Program-made: the position numbers and the translations under genes
Notes under the pieces: generated by a model
Told to the model about the DNA's origin: nothing
Databases searched by the model: none
What the model saw: only the letters and a program-made list of their open reading frames with translations
Shown here: piece by piece, positions 1 to 13,569 of the stretch
How positions within the stretch are numbered: the first letter of the stretch is position 1
How the letters are laid out: the number at the start of each line of letters is the position of its first letter
DNA from: Lagopus muta
Taxonomy: Eukaryota; Chordata; Aves; Galliformes; Phasianidae
NCBI RefSeq assembly: GCF_023343835.1
Contig: NC_064433.1
Coordinates: 69,524,032-69,588,031 of the forward strand
Reading direction: 5' to 3'
DNA length: 64,000 nt

Positions 1-683
1 TTCCCTTTGAAAGTGTGGAATTCAAACTGAACTGTAAGCTATTTGAGAAATATTGAGACACAGCTATCTTAGAAGTTAAATTTGGAAAGAAATAATGTCA
101 TTATTAATCATCAAAGGAAGGCAGCCTGTAAGATCTGCTAGCTTACTTTAAATACATAATCACAGCAGATGTCAACACCATTGGTAGGGTACAGTTATCT
201 GCTAGTAAACTTCAATGCACAGAAGTAACAAATGTCTTTTCATCCAATAGTCATCATACGCATCATGTAATAGTTCAGTCTTCAACGTACAGCTAAGATT
301 TATCTGACCTACTCCAACTGGCAACAATCAGATGCTCTAAAGTCACTGGAAGTAACCTGAACCTTCTTCAGAAACTGCATACAAACCTCACTCACTTCAG
401 AATACAACTCAGCTCTAGCAGGGACTGAAGCATTGCTCCCACAGTTTGCTCTCATTTAATTTACTCATTAGGATAACATCAGAGGATTCAATTACTTCAT
501 CTTTTCACATAAGAAACTAATGGAGAATGCATTTCCATGTCTCAACTGACACAGCTGCAGAAAATTTGTGTAGGTGTAGCTCTCTTCCTTGAGCAGAAGC
601 AATCTGAACTCCACTGAATGCAATCACTTCAATTCCAGCAGAAGAGGTACAAATGGCTACATGTGTCCTATTGCTACTTCCAG

Positions 684-930
684 TATCTATCAACAAAGAC
701 CCAAACCTCCCAAGACTCCCACTCCGGGGGCATCATTTGATGACTTAGAAAGCATGTTGGCGGAAGCCTGTCTACAGCAGGACAAACAAAATCTATGTTG
801 TATATACACAGCAGCATTCTTGTTCTCTGCCAACTCAATCATGCCAGCTAGCTGAATGTTGCCAGTCCTGTAAGTTTATGGCATCTAACATCTCTATTTT
901 TGTAATTAATAAACATTACCGTCAGAACAC
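684..930 (+). other. Terminal-exon-like ORF with poly(A) signal, unproven
   Basis: A splice-acceptor-like stretch (TCCTATTGCTACTTCCAG, AG at 682-683) is followed by an open frame to a TGA at 853-855. AATAAA follows at 908-913. Within the frame, the piece QRPKPPKTPTPGASFDDLES and the next residues MLAEACLQQDKQ look more like protein than chance translation: a proline-rich linker followed by an acidic helix. The frame is open upstream from about 589 but has no ATG there before the motif. If real, it would be the last exon of a plus-strand gene entering from the left, converging on or antisense to the CpG-island gene, or else a retrocopy fragment. I do not recognise the protein. The residues after the motif look random, so a chance ORF remains possible. 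Confidence 0.22.
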
Positions 931-3900
931 TAACAGACTATTGTTGTTGATGTGATAAGATCAGGAAATTAGTTTTCAGCAGAACTCTAGCCTTACAAAA
1001 CTACCTAGAGTTTGCATGTACATACATTCTCTCACATAATCTCCCTACTGCATGCTTCTAGCTAGCATCACACTGGAGACGAACAAGCAAAGAGCAAGTG
1101 CTACAACAGCAATTTGTAGGGAAACAGATTTCCTACACTGATCATGCACTGGTAGCAGCTGAGTGACGGTTTAGCAGTTTCACAACGGAAGCTGCAATTC
1201 TCACTCCCATTCCCAACCACAAGCCTATTTGCTTCCAGAAGCTGATGATCAACACTTTTATCCATCTTGTGGTCAAGAAACAAAAACAAAAAGAAAAAAA
1301 AAAAACACACCAACCTGTTTGACATACATATAAGACGACCAGTTTAAAGAAGGAAGAGATTTTGCATTTCTGAAAAACAGTTGTTATTGGCTAAAAGATA
1401 GAAAAGGGAAGAAAAAAAAAATAAGAGGAATTTTAGTAACCTTATACTAGCTTTGGTCAGAAAGAGCTCAAAACATTAACTGCCCTAAAGACAGCACCCT
1501 ACAATAAGACAAACAGCAACTATTACAAAGATACAATTAGGTTGAAACTACCATCAACATATGAGCTGCTGAAAACATCCTTTTCCATTGCTAACCAGCA
1601 TTACCCTGATTTCTCCTTCAAGGGTGACACTTCTGTTCAGCTACAAACTCCTATGGATCTAGAAGGCCTGCACAAGTGTACAAATGTGGGGTCCGGAGAA
1701 TAGGGTACTGGACTACACATTTAAGAGACTTAGTAATTTTCCTTCTGACCCCATTTCACATATATGGTTAGATGCTTTTGCCCTGTTTCTCCTGCCCTCT
1801 CCCCCTCCCCGGGTCCCTCTTCCACCCATCACATTTCTCTCCAAATATACATAGCCAGTCTCTCCAGACTGACAATGGTTAAAAAATTATTTTTAATTAA
1901 GTTTATAAAACCAAGAGCAGCTGCAACATTTACCTGTTGAGAAATCACCACCTCCATCTCATGACAGTTGCAAGGTCTCTAGTATATACATGTGAGTTGA
2001 GAAAGAAAGGTCTTATCTAGAGAATTCCCCAGCACAAGATGGAATGTCATTTTCTGCTTTTTCTTATGACTGGCCAATGGCTACATTACAAACACCCTGC
2101 TATGGTATTTCAATTACACAGTTCACTACCTGTCTAAACTGCCATTAGTAAAGGATATACACCTTAATAGCCCTTCATCCATTCAATCGTAGCACTGCAG
2201 CATAGACAGTACTTTTGAAGAGATGCATGAAGGTTCCAGAAACTCAGATTTCCCTCCTGCTCTTTCTGTAAGTTTTAGATAATGTCATCAACTTCAAGCT
2301 TAAGAGAGGGTGGCAACCAAGTACAAGATGAGCATTACACTAACCGCTGCATTTGCCACAGCAATTTGCTGAAAAAACATCTGTGATGCACTTTAAATGT
2401 TTCTTGCCTGGAGACTAGAAAGAGCATGTTTATAATTCATTTCATGCTCGATCTTTCTGCCTAACAAGCCACTCAGAATCAAAGAGGATCATTCGTGCTG
2501 TGTGATCCACGCCTTCCCTGGTGTGCTCCACTGTTGGTACACTATTCCACTCCTCTGGCATAATGCACAGAGCTCAGCTGCCACCCGTCCTTTGACTGTA
2601 AGAAATTAGAAAAGTTCTTAATCATAGGACAGTTTTCCCTCTGAGGAAATGCCTTGTTATTACCCAATAACAAGCACAAGGAGTGTCACCAACTTGCCCA
2701 AAATGACAAGAAATCTATAGAAACACTGACACTGAATACAGATCTCTGAAGTTCTGCATTAATTGTTGGTATATTTTTTCTCTGGGCATACCTTTTGAGT
2801 TAGATTTCAACTGGGTTCTAGTTTAGAGAATGACTCACTCCTCCACCTCCTTACATAGTGTTGGAAATATCTGGTAAAAACAAAGGTAATAGAAAATCTT
2901 ATGTTGCTTTAGAACTCAAAGCCTCAAGTAAGTATCAAATACATGACAATCTTCTATTCCCCAGGAATGTCTGAAAAACTTTTCCAATAGTAAAATACTG
3001 CTCATTGAAGACTCTGCTCCTGTCCACCCTACTATGCAGGGCAGGCTGCCTTTCAGAGGGGAGCACAGTTTACAGAAATGCACACAAATCTGCTAAAAGT
3101 GCATTGTCTACATTTCCAGTACCACCTACAAACCCAAATCACAAGGTCTTTGAGCAAAACAGGAGTGAGCCTACAGAAGGAAGACGTAGCAAGTCCAAAT
3201 CTTTCAACCCAGAAACCTTATTTTATTACGCAAAACAACAAAATTTTAAAGTTTACTTTGGATCACAAATTCTGTTCATCCTCTTTTATTTTAGGCTTAG
3301 AACCATTTATTCCAGCAGCTTCTTGGAGCAGCTGCAAACAGCCAAACATGAAACAAGTAGTAAACGCATCATCCTTCCACATTCATCCTACGATTGTCAC
3401 AGTCAATGTTTTGAATTAAATACTTATATAATCAATATTATAGCTGTTGAACAGAAGTAAAAACATTACAATTGTTATTCTAATCCTAGAACACTGAGAA
3501 ACTCCCCAAGCACACCATGCATGTCTTTACATCTATTATAATTTTAACTGAAAGGAAAAAAATCTGCCTATGAAACACAATCTAGTATGAATATTTGGCA
3601 AGTCAGGCCAAAAGCAACAAAACAAAGTAATCTATGCCATTAGTATCAAATGATCAAAGAGGATGAAATTAGTTCCCCTTCATTCACATAAGACGTGGCC
3701 TACTAACAATTCACATGATGCTTTGACTACAGAGAATTTAGTCACCCTTGTTATGAAAAACTCAGGTCATCCATTCACATCACTGCACAGGGAGAAATTA
3801 ACCTTCTCATTAAAACCAAGCAAAAAAAAAATATTAAGCATTCCTACAAAACGCATAAAGCTGGATTATGCTTATTTAGGAAGCTAGCTGGGTTTGCAGA

Positions 3901-4935
3901 GCTTTATCTCCAGACATACCATGATAAGCTTGTTCCTTTGTTTTGGAAAATATGTGTTCAGGCAATAGTCAAGCAGGAGTGACGCTTAGGAAGTATTAAA
4001 CTCATCTCCTTAAGACTGATTACTTAAATCACACTGACCACCCTGCATTCTATGGAACAATGAGATTTATGGTAACTTAAAACTCCCAAGATCCTTTAAG
4101 GTGGTAGGCAAACTACTCTTTATTGAAAATATAACATTGCTAGACACTCAACAATTCCTGTATTTAGTCTCTGAACAGCGAGACAAGAAGAGTAAGCTCC
4201 TGGTGAAACCTTCCATGTATCTTAGCAGAATATACCATAAATACATTTCAAACCATTTCCCTCACCATGAGGATGTTTCAGCAGCTACAGGAAACTGGAA
4301 CTCTTCATAGTGGAGAGACAGCTCCAGTTTCACCATTGTTCTAATCCATCTCCCAAATTCATGGAGCCCTGGAAGACAGGCCTAAGAAGCCCCAGCACAC
4401 TTTTCATTTTCTTGAAAGTTAGATATACAGAGATGACAGTTAAAACTATCCATGTTACTTCCCAACAGAGGAAATTGGAAAAAAAAACCTCTTCCACATT
4501 CGTTACCTCCTAATAGAGATAACTGAAAATACCACCTCTTCCACAACCATGTGAACAAGAGAAGTACCACTCAGCACCCAAAGGCTGAGCGCAGCCCATC
4601 CTCCAGACAACTCAACACACCATAGGCACAGTTGTCTGTGGAAGCATTAGCTTAATGCAAACCTCCCGAAATTCAGAATCCAGGCATGGAGGAAGCCTCT
4701 GGCAATTACTGATATATGACCTCTCCCCTCTATATGGTAGCTGACAAAAAGCTAGGTCTTGATTGAGCTGTAAAGATTTTCATCGCCCACACATCAACAC
4801 CAATGCCAGGAGCAGTGTCAGTCAGTCTGACTGAGCACATTATGATTAAAGGGGAAAGGCTCAAGCCCAGTGATGTAACCTCCCATGAAGGGCACCTGAC
4901 AGTGCAACAGACAAGGTGGCTTCAAACCTATCTGT

Positions 4936-5090
4936 CAAGGTTCAACCTGGTTTGGCCTAGTTCTGTGACAGGGGATGAAGGGATCCACAGTCCCATGTCC
5001 CAGGAAAAGGGGAAGAAAAAAAAAAAAGAGGAGTTTTACAAGGAGACTCCCTATCATGCTTTGAAATTGTTCCTAATATGAGGGACAATT
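4936..5090 (-). repeat. Possible LTR end fragment
   Basis: The stretch begins TGTCAAGGTTCAACCTGGTT and continues into a purine-rich 'CCCAGGAAAAGGGGAAG' plus A run. This layout resembles the reverse complement of the 3' end of the LTRs at 32999-33540 and 38526-39072, which read TGTTCTGTTTTAACCTGG and then a GGGAA/GAAA-rich block. Similarity is loose and no target duplication was identified. It could be a diverged relative or chance. Confidence 0.25.
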
Positions 5091-7508
5091 CCAGAGTGGA
5101 ACAAAATACATATCTCCAAAATTAATTTATTTTAATGGCAGAACACGCTATCTGCCCACAAAGCAAGGCATTCACTTCAAAGATTTGACTTCAAAAACCA
5201 TAATGAAATGCTTAAGGAAAACCCAAAAATATTATAGTTCTATTGCTTTCATTTCATCTTCATGTCTGAAGAAGATAAAACTATTGTTACTCACAGAGTT
5301 CAAATTCTGTTTAATCAGCACACCGAGAGAACAGGCAAAACCAAATGACAAGAGCTTTAGTTTTAAAGCTTTGTTTCTATAACAGGATTGCAGGAAACCT
5401 GAAGATTCACACCTTTAATGGTAAAGATTCAGGGGAAAAAATTACTCGGAACAGCTGCTGCATCTTACTAAGTTCTTCCAACAGAACTGTTGAAGCATAC
5501 TCAGATTACCAGGACTCCTATAAAGAAGCAGTAGGATGATTTATGTGGCCTTTCTGAATCCTGACTGCACGAAGGAAAGTAATTAATTCATTATTTGGAG
5601 TCCTGCAAAGAAAGTGCAACGCTACTTCTTCACACTGCTTAACTTCCCATTTACAAGAATAACTAGATGCAACATGTATTAACTAGTCAACTGCAGGGGG
5701 TTGCTCTTCCAGAGATGCACATTAAGGCAATAAAGTCTATTTCAATTGCTGGAAAGTTTGCATCCTCTCAAGTTTTTCTACTGATGAGTTCATTCCAAAC
5801 ACAGAAGATGAGTGGGGAGAACCACATATTTCATCCACCAGGAAATTGAATTTTCATTTCTTTGGAAAGAATCCAAGCAGATACACTGTTAAACGCTTTG
5901 ATCCATCCTGAACAGTAATGATAGAATGTATTTTAATCCAAGACCTCCTATCCATCTTATAAGAACAAAATAGAACGCACACTTCAAAATGGATTTGTAA
6001 CCAATAACACCCTTTAGAAGATTAATACCTATACTGCTAGAACAACAAAACCAAACAGCAAGAACTACATCTATAAAAGATGGATACTTTAAAACTTCCC
6101 ATCATCAGACTTCATAGACTGATGGTCCAACTGTAAGCGACTCATTTACCAAATAAAAACAAAGACACAGCAGCTACCAACAAACAGCAGCATATCTTGT
6201 TTTACGAACTAAACCACTTATTTCATTGAGGCAACACTGACCTAGAGGGTAGTTTGAGTACTGCTGTTTTATTTTGTTGTTTGTTTTTTAAAAATCTGCC
6301 TCCATATTTCAGCATCTCTGGCCTGTCTCTTATGATTCAAAGATGTATAGCAATCTGCAGGACACAGAAATCCCATAAACCATCTCCATTAAACAGAACG
6401 AATAAACAAATAATCCAACTGCTCAAAAATACGTAAAAGCTATAATAAAATGATTGCATTATATTATCGATCTGGGATGATGCCTGTCAAGCTCCTGCCA
6501 GAAGCTAACTTCCATAACCAAATTACAAATGCCCTAAAAACACTGGCGTCTAATGGAAAGCCTGAAAGACTGTTAGCTACAATAGTGTGAGCAGGGCTCT
6601 GGGAAAAAAAAAAAAAACATATTTAATGAATGATAGTAAAAAAAAAATTGATCCATAAAAAAGGTATTTACCTTGGAGGATCACAGCCCTGGGGTCGTAC
6701 CCTAGACTACCATTTTCCACAGCACAGTAGTTGGTAACAACAAATAGAAGCAATTAGCACTCAGACTCCAGGAGCTATTTTATGACTGTCCTAAGGTGAC
6801 ATATTAAAAAGTAGATCAGGAAACACATGTTACTGACTTGATACTAAGCTGTTATTTCTAAACATTCCAGCACTAATCGTGTGGCAGGACTGGATCATGA
6901 GGCAAAAGGTCTCCGCGTTTGTTCTGGAAACAGATATTTTCTCTCCAGCCTTCAATATTAAACATTACTTGCCTCTGCCCATAATTTCACATAAGCCTAT
7001 CCCAATATCACAAGGTCCCCCACTTCCAATGCTCAAGCCTCATTTGTCCCTCCTCAGACCCTACCAGCACTACATAGAAGCACACCATAGCAAAAATCAC
7101 AGCCTATTTCTTTGTAATAGCAACAGAACACAATCTCAACAAAAAGCAAGCAACATGGCACAGCCCTGCCAGAAATGACCTTTCTCTGCAGCCACGTTCT
7201 GCTGCTTCTCCACTGCGCTTTGCTGGGACAAAAGCAAGAAAATCTCACACAGGAGCTATTGAGCAAATCCCTCACTTTATTGGTCCTATGTGCAGGGCTG
7301 CTGGACAAACCCTTTCCCACTCCAGGGCTGAAGCCAGGAGGTCTCAGAGCCAGATCCAGCACAGGTTCCTGCACCATGCTGTACAAGCACTTAACTGCAC
7401 ATCAGATGTATACAGGCACGCTTGACTTCAAAGGTTTAATCCAGCATGTTTTCCACATAAGACCAAGAAGGGGAAAAAAAAAAAGAAACATCAAAATTAC
7501 CACAAAAA

Positions 7509-7735
7509 TCATATACCACAGATTGAAAGAGATCCACAAAGATCTCTGAGTCCAACTCCTGACTCCACACAGGGCCACACAAAATCAAATTGTGTGTATG
7601 AGAGTGTTGCCCAAATGTTTCTCAAACTCCAGCAGCTTGGGGCCATGACCACTGCCCTGGGAAGACCATTCCAGTGCCCAATCACCCTCCTAGCTATTCT
7701 GTCTTTCTCTTGAAGAAAAAAATAAATCCTTGGAA
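7509..7735 (-). mobile_element. CR1 LINE 3'-end fragment
   Basis: The plus strand reads 'GATCTCTGAGTCCAACTCCTGACTCC', then a 'TTGCCCAAATGTTTCTCAAACTCCAGCAGCTTGGGGCC' type segment, then 'CCATTCCAGTGCCCAATCACCC'. This is the complement of the last ~230 bp of a CR1 3' UTR. The terminal octamer repeat is decayed. The fragment is 5'-truncated, as is usual for CR1, and lies in the presumed intron in the same orientation as the host gene. It has no coding capacity. Confidence 0.8.
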
Positions 7736-8139
7736 TTTATTTGCAGCTTGCTCAAATTTCTTCAAAGTAAACCTGAGATTCAATACCCAAAGGAAGCTGG
7801 TTAAGTCAAACCACCTACCCTTAGCACAAATTCAAATTACCTATTTTAATTTTGCTTTGCATTTTACATTCTAGAACCTTTCCTAGAAGGAAATACACAT
7901 TCTCCCTGGCTGGAACACTGTCTTATTTTTACTCATTAAGAAGCTGCTCTTTTTTTAATTGTACTATTTATAAATTACTTACATAAGCACCCTTTTTCAG
8001 AAATTTAAATATTCATCCTTTCTTGAACATTTCACATGTATTAGCTGCAAAATGTTTTATAAATAGGACAAAGAAATTTGTACAAATATTGAGGTACTAT
8101 AAAAGATGACTTCAAACTCAAAAAAAAAATATAGATGTG

Positions 8140-10071
8140 CTGAATGAAAATCAACTTAGAAACACTGGTATATTAAACTCATTACAGAGGATTGTATCCA
8201 TTGGAATTGATGGGTATAAGCTCTTCAGAAGGAACAGGCGAGGAAGGAAGGATGGTGGTGTGGATCTCTATGTTAGAGAGTGTTTTGATGTTGTTGAGCT
8301 TGGGGCTGCAAATGATAAGGTTGAATCTTTATGGGTAAGGATCAAGGGGAGGGTCAACAATGTGGACATCCTGGTGGGGGCTGTTACAGACCATCTAATC
8401 AGGATGAAGAAACAGATGAGGTGTTCTACAAACAGCTGGCAGAAGTTGTGTGACTGCCAGCCCTTGTTCTGATGGGAGACTTCAACTTCCCTGATATATG
8501 CTGGACATACAACACAATGCAGAAGCAGCAGTCTGAAAGGCTTCTAGAGTCTACGGAAGATCAATTCCTGACACAGCTGGTAAGACCTGCTGTTCCCAGA
8601 GAAGGACCAGTGGGAGATATGGAGGACAGGATCTGTCTTAGAGAGACCACAAAATGATAGAGTTCTCAATCCTTAGTGAAGTCTGGAGGAAGGTCAGCAA
8701 AACTGCTACCTTGGACTTCCAGACAACAAACTTTGGGTTGTTCACAACACTGGCAGGGAGAGTCCGCTTGGGATTCAGTCCTGAAGAGTAAAAGTGCCCA
8801 GGAAGGCTGGTTGTTCCTCAAGAAAGAAGTTCTGAAGGTATAGAACATGCTATCTCTTTGTGCCACAAGATGAGCTGATGGAGAAAAAGACCAGCACGGA
8901 TGAACAGGGAGCACTTACTGATGCTCCAGGAGAAAAAGAGAATCTACTTTCTGTGGATGAAGGGCCAGGGAACATGGGAGAGCACGAAGTTGATAGGATG
9001 TGCAAGGAAAAAAATCAGAAAGGCAAAAACCCAGCTTGGCCAATGGGATAAAAGAGAACAAAAAACCCATTTCTACAAATACATTAAGCATACAGTAAGA
9101 GGGGGCTAAGGAGAATCTCCATCCTTTACTGGATGTCGTAGGGAATGTGATCACTGAGGATAAGATAAAGGCTGAGGTTCTCAATGCCTTCTTTAGGTCT
9201 TTAAAAGTCAGACCAGTTGTTCTCGGGATACCTTCCCCCTGACTTGGAAGTCTGGGATAAGGAGCAAAATAACCCCCCCCACAATTTAGGTTAGAGACCT
9301 GCTATGCACCTGGACTGCCACAAGTCCACAGGGCCAGCTGGAATCCACCCAAGGGTGCTGGTGAAACTGACTACCAAGCCCCTTTCAATCATCTAACAGT
9401 ATTCCTGGTCAACCAGAGAGGTCCCAGAGGATTGAAGGCTTGCCAACATGACTCCCATCTACAAGCAGAGTCATAGGGAGGATCTGGTAACTACAAGCCC
9501 ATCAATCTGACCTCGGTGCCAGGTAAGGTTACAGAGCAGATCATCCTGAGGGAGATCACATGGTATGTGCAGGACAACCAGGGGATCAGGCCTCGCTAGC
9601 ATGGGCTCATGAAAGGCAGGTCCTGCTTGACCAACCTGATCTCCTTCTGTGATTGAGTGACCCATCAGGTGGATGAGGGAAAGGCTGTTAACATAGTCAA
9701 CCTAAACTTCAACAAAGCCTTCAACATTGTCTACCACAGTATTCTCCTGGAGAAACCGGCAGCTTCAGGATGTGGTGAGATGCAGGTCAGCCTCTTCTCC
9801 CACGTAACCAGCAATAGGACTAGAAGGAATGGCTTCAAGTTGCAGTGGGGGAGATTCAGGTTGGACACTACTAAATAGTTTTTCTCCAAAGAGAGTAGTG
9901 AGGCACTGGAACAAGCCGCCCAGGGAGATGGTAGAGTCACCAACTCTGGAGGTGCTCAATAAACATTCAGACATTGTACTGAGGGACATGGTTTAGCAGA
10001 CAACATTGGTGATAGGTGGACAGTTGGACAGGATGATCTTTGAGATCTTTTCCAACCTTCTCAATTCTACA
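8140..10071 (+). mobile_element. CR1 LINE, internally deleted, with endonuclease and RT remnants
   Basis: This is the longest CR1 copy here. From the 5' side, 8137-8472 encodes an endonuclease remnant ('RRGRKDGGVDLYVRE') and 8472-8657 continues it with 'LMGDFNFPDICW', the APE-type GDFN region. A stop-ridden linker follows. At 9480-9760 comes the start of the reverse transcriptase, with the 'GRSCLTNL' block and a motif A counterpart '[16 protein letters not shown]', in which the usual LDF...FD pattern has lost its aspartates. Sequence then jumps at about 9765-9790 straight to the 3' UTR ('CAGCAATAGGACTAGAAGGAATGG'), so RT motifs B and C and the rest of the ORF are missing. The 3' end is 'TTTGAGATCTTTTCCAACCTT' at about 10035-10056, with a decayed terminal repeat. 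Several frameshifts and stops make it a dead copy. It is antisense to the presumed host gene. Confidence 0.85.
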
Positions 10072-10800
10072 ATTTTTTTTCTGTAAGGTAGTGAATTTGA
10101 CTGCTTGTATATGTTCCTCAAGCTCTCAGAAGAGCAGAATTGATTTACAGACCTTCTTGTTACTCACAGTTCAAGAGAAAACAAAGCTTTCCAGCTTTTC
10201 TAGTCCCTCACCTTTGACTGGACTAATCACTGAGCCAATTCCACAAACACACATGAACAAAGAATATATTTTCTTTCTACATCCAAGTTACTCCTGTCAA
10301 ACTAGCTTAGCAAAACCCTCAAAATCCTCCCACCTACTCAGTGGTTATATTTTCTTCAGAGCTTCAGAAGCAAATATATACTTTGTGAATATTATAATTT
10401 AATTAACATTATTACCACTCTACGCAGGTCTGATTTTAATACATTCAAGTCCTAGTTATAAGTAGTTCTCCTCAATTCTTATTTTAACATTTCCAAACAT
10501 TTGTTTTGCTGTCCTTTCTTTCCCCGCATTTTCCCACTCAAGCCTTCCCATTCCCATCATATCTTCACAATGTCCACAAACACTTAGTAATGCCACCTCG
10601 CCTTCCCTTCTCTCAGGAAGGTTTGAGACCTACTTATTTCCGAGATTTATTTATTCATCACGATCATTTGGCACATGAATCATCCCCTTGCCTTTATTCA
10701 CACGACAGGCTCTGAAGATCACTGCTGCACAAACAAGTTCACATAGTCCTGTGAGGAAAAAGGTTCCTTTTTCTGCTGACCCTCTGCCAAGCGTGTATTC

Positions 10801-10862
10801 AGAATCACAGAATTGTAGGGGTTGGAAGGGACCTCCCCTTGCCCTCCTCTTATCAAGGGTCA
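10801..10862 (-). mobile_element. Very short CR1 3' terminus
   Basis: The plus strand reads AGAATCACAGAATTGTAGGG followed by GTTGGAAGGGACCTCCCC. This is the reverse complement of the CR1 terminal octamer and the conserved 'GGTCCCTTCCAACCCC' box. Only about 60 bp are recognisable, which fits extreme 5' truncation during target-primed reverse transcription. Confidence 0.75.
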
Positions 10863-12887
10863 GAGGAACAAAAGAGCATTTCCTCCCCAAACAAGAAGCC
10901 AAAGGGAACGTTTAATTAGTGATAAAACTATCAGGACTTCTGAAGGGCCTAGCCTCTCAGCCAGCACCTGTAACCACTGCAGCTGCTGTCACCAGCGCCT
11001 AGTGACAGCAATTTTTGACAGCTGGTTTAGTCCCGAGCCAGCTGCCTCGACTTTTGCTTGGCTACATGTCTGTCAATCAGCTATGGTTCAAGATGGTATT
11101 CAGACCTAATTTCTTCTTTTCTTACTAATTATAAGGTAGCAAGTCATACCTCCAACCGAGAACATTAGGCTGCACTGAAGACAGGGCAACTCATCCCTGA
11201 AGTGATAAAAGACAGAGAAGTTAAGCATCTGACAACACTACATATCTAGTTTCAGATTTAACCTAAACTCTATCAGGCCAGGGCTTTGGCCAAAAATTAA
11301 CTTCAGAGCTTTCTACACAACACTGTTGAGGAGAGCAAGCACAACACAGCAAGGGATTCCCAACAGAAAAGCAGCGCTTGACAAGTCCCCAGCTCATATT
11401 ATTTATGCTTTATCAACTAGGTCCTAAAATGAAGAACACAGTACTCACAGCCACCCAATTAACATTATATAGAAACTGTAGGCATCTAAAACTTTCTTAT
11501 AAAGGACATAAAGCAATCCTGTCATTCCCTAAGAAAGAACTACTTTGACAGTGTCATGCAGTACCAAACTGCACTTCAGAGCTAGCTTTGAGTGCAATGC
11601 CCTGCACAGCTGGATGACACTGACATGCAGCTGAGACATCTCATAGTGGCATCATCATTCCCATTAATCAGCCTGGCACAGAGTCATATATGAGTTATTA
11701 TTCTGAAGTGTGATGTCAGAGGACTTGATGTATTTTCTACATTACACAAAGAGGAAAATTAGGAAAATCCCTTATGAGGGGATTTACATTTTTGGACAAC
11801 ACTTGCCTAACTGCTGATGTGATGCTCTTGAAGTGTTCTTGCTCACAGAAATCCAGCATCAGCATAAATAGCAGTCTCCTGCTTAAACTGGGGAGCAAAC
11901 TTAAAGAAAACATGCAACGGGAAAAAAGCTTCACAAATTTGAACTATTAAGTTCCATTTACCACAAAGGGGTTAAGAACAGTCAGAAAAACCTACAGTTT
12001 AACAGGATCAAAGCTGATTTTAAGAGCACTCAAGCCAAACGCACAACAGATTGAGTCTACTATGACTCCTGACACCACTGGAAAGAATTTGTCCATTATG
12101 AGAAGACAAAACACCATCTTAAAACCAAATGCAGCTATATTTGTCCCGCAGCCAGGCATGGGACTTGCCCAAGGTCAGCATTACCATCCTCAAGGCTGGT
12201 TGTTTCAAATGTGACAATTTAAATGTTCATATTGTGACCTGACAGCAGTCCCACTTGGTATGTTGGCACTCCTCTGCCAGCAGGACACATTGGCGGGCAA
12301 GGTATAGCAGCTACAGACTGGCAAACAGCAGCATTTGCAGCTGGAGCTCAGCTAGATACAAAAACTGAACACCCAAGGCACTCCTATGCTGACATATGAC
12401 CTAGTTTCAAACAGGCACAGCCACACACAAGAGACCCTTCACAGCCAGAATTAACCTCAGTGTAAGGAGCTCAGTCATTTCCCTGGAGTTTTATTTATAT
12501 ATCTCTGTCAGGGGTTGGGAGGAGGGATGGGGGTTGAAAGATGCAATACTGCCCCATGGCTTGCATGGTCATCCCAAAGCCATGCTGAAGCATGACCTAT
12601 TTCAGTTATACCTTCAATTACAAGCAGCAAGGAAGCAGTCTTACGTTATCACCAGCCAATTTCACTAAAGGAAAGCAGTGATAGTATTTCTATTCCTGCA
12701 AGCTTTTATTTTCACTCAAACTTGATATGGCCAAACACAAGGCAGCAACAAGTTTTCCACGAATGCAATCTCACACAGTTGGCTTTTTTGCTGCTGTTGT
12801 TTGTACTGCTTTCCCCCTTTCATTCACACGTTCGTTGCCACAAGGCTTTATTTGACCATAAGAGGTGTTTGTTGTTTTTTTTGTTGG

Positions 12888-12925
12888 TTTTTTTTTTTTA
12901 TTATTATTATTATATTTTTTTTATT
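12888..12925. repeat. T-run and (TTA)n simple repeat
   Basis: A run of Ts is followed by about six TTA/ATT units and a second T run. It is simple-sequence DNA with no sign of function. Confidence 0.9.
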
Positions 12926-13569
12926 TGGCCATAACACTTCTACATTCCAGTTCAATTCGGAGACACAAAGCCATTAGAAAAAGCATGAAGAAATGAGAAA
13001 GACTCATTTTTTTTTTTATCTGAAGAAGCTTTCATTAAGTGCAAGGTAGAGACAAGGAGAGAGCCCATTTTTCCCTGTGGAGACCCCAGTAAGCACTGGG
13101 GGCTGACCTGGTATGCAGGGGACAGAAGGAGAACAGGGCTTCCTACACCAACATGCACCACAGAAACCAGTAAAATCCAAGTAAAACTCAGTTTTTACAA
13201 AAGACCCGGAGACAAACATCTGGGAAGTTGTAAGCGAGGAGTGGAAGGATGAGTCACACAGAAGTAACAACAACAAATTTCACTTAAGTGCTCCTAATTT
13301 CAAGCCCTGACCCTGCAGGGAATCCTATGCATGCACCCCTTCCAGCACAGTGCATACTGCAGCTCTGAAGAATGCAAAAACCAGTGCTCACATCAGAGCT
13401 TTCTATGCCCACGATCTCACAGTTGCACATAACGAGCGATTTCTATTCATTACCCTGGCTGGCAGAGTTTCCCGGCCCAAAGGCTCTCAGCTAAAGCAGC
13501 TGTAGTACCATCGCCACCTCAAGTCAACTGGAGCACAACTCCCAGCTCCCGTTTTGCAACAGGGGCTTA

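Noticed and set aside
3005..3460. 151-codon plus-strand frame
   Set aside because: It starts at TTG, overlaps another open plus-strand frame (3078-3419) in a different phase, and shows no motif or splice context.
11737..11934. Minus-strand frame with a possible GC-type donor, considered as exon 2 of the CpG-island gene
   Set aside because: The acceptor would be GAG after a weak pyrimidine tract, and the translation has no supporting motif.
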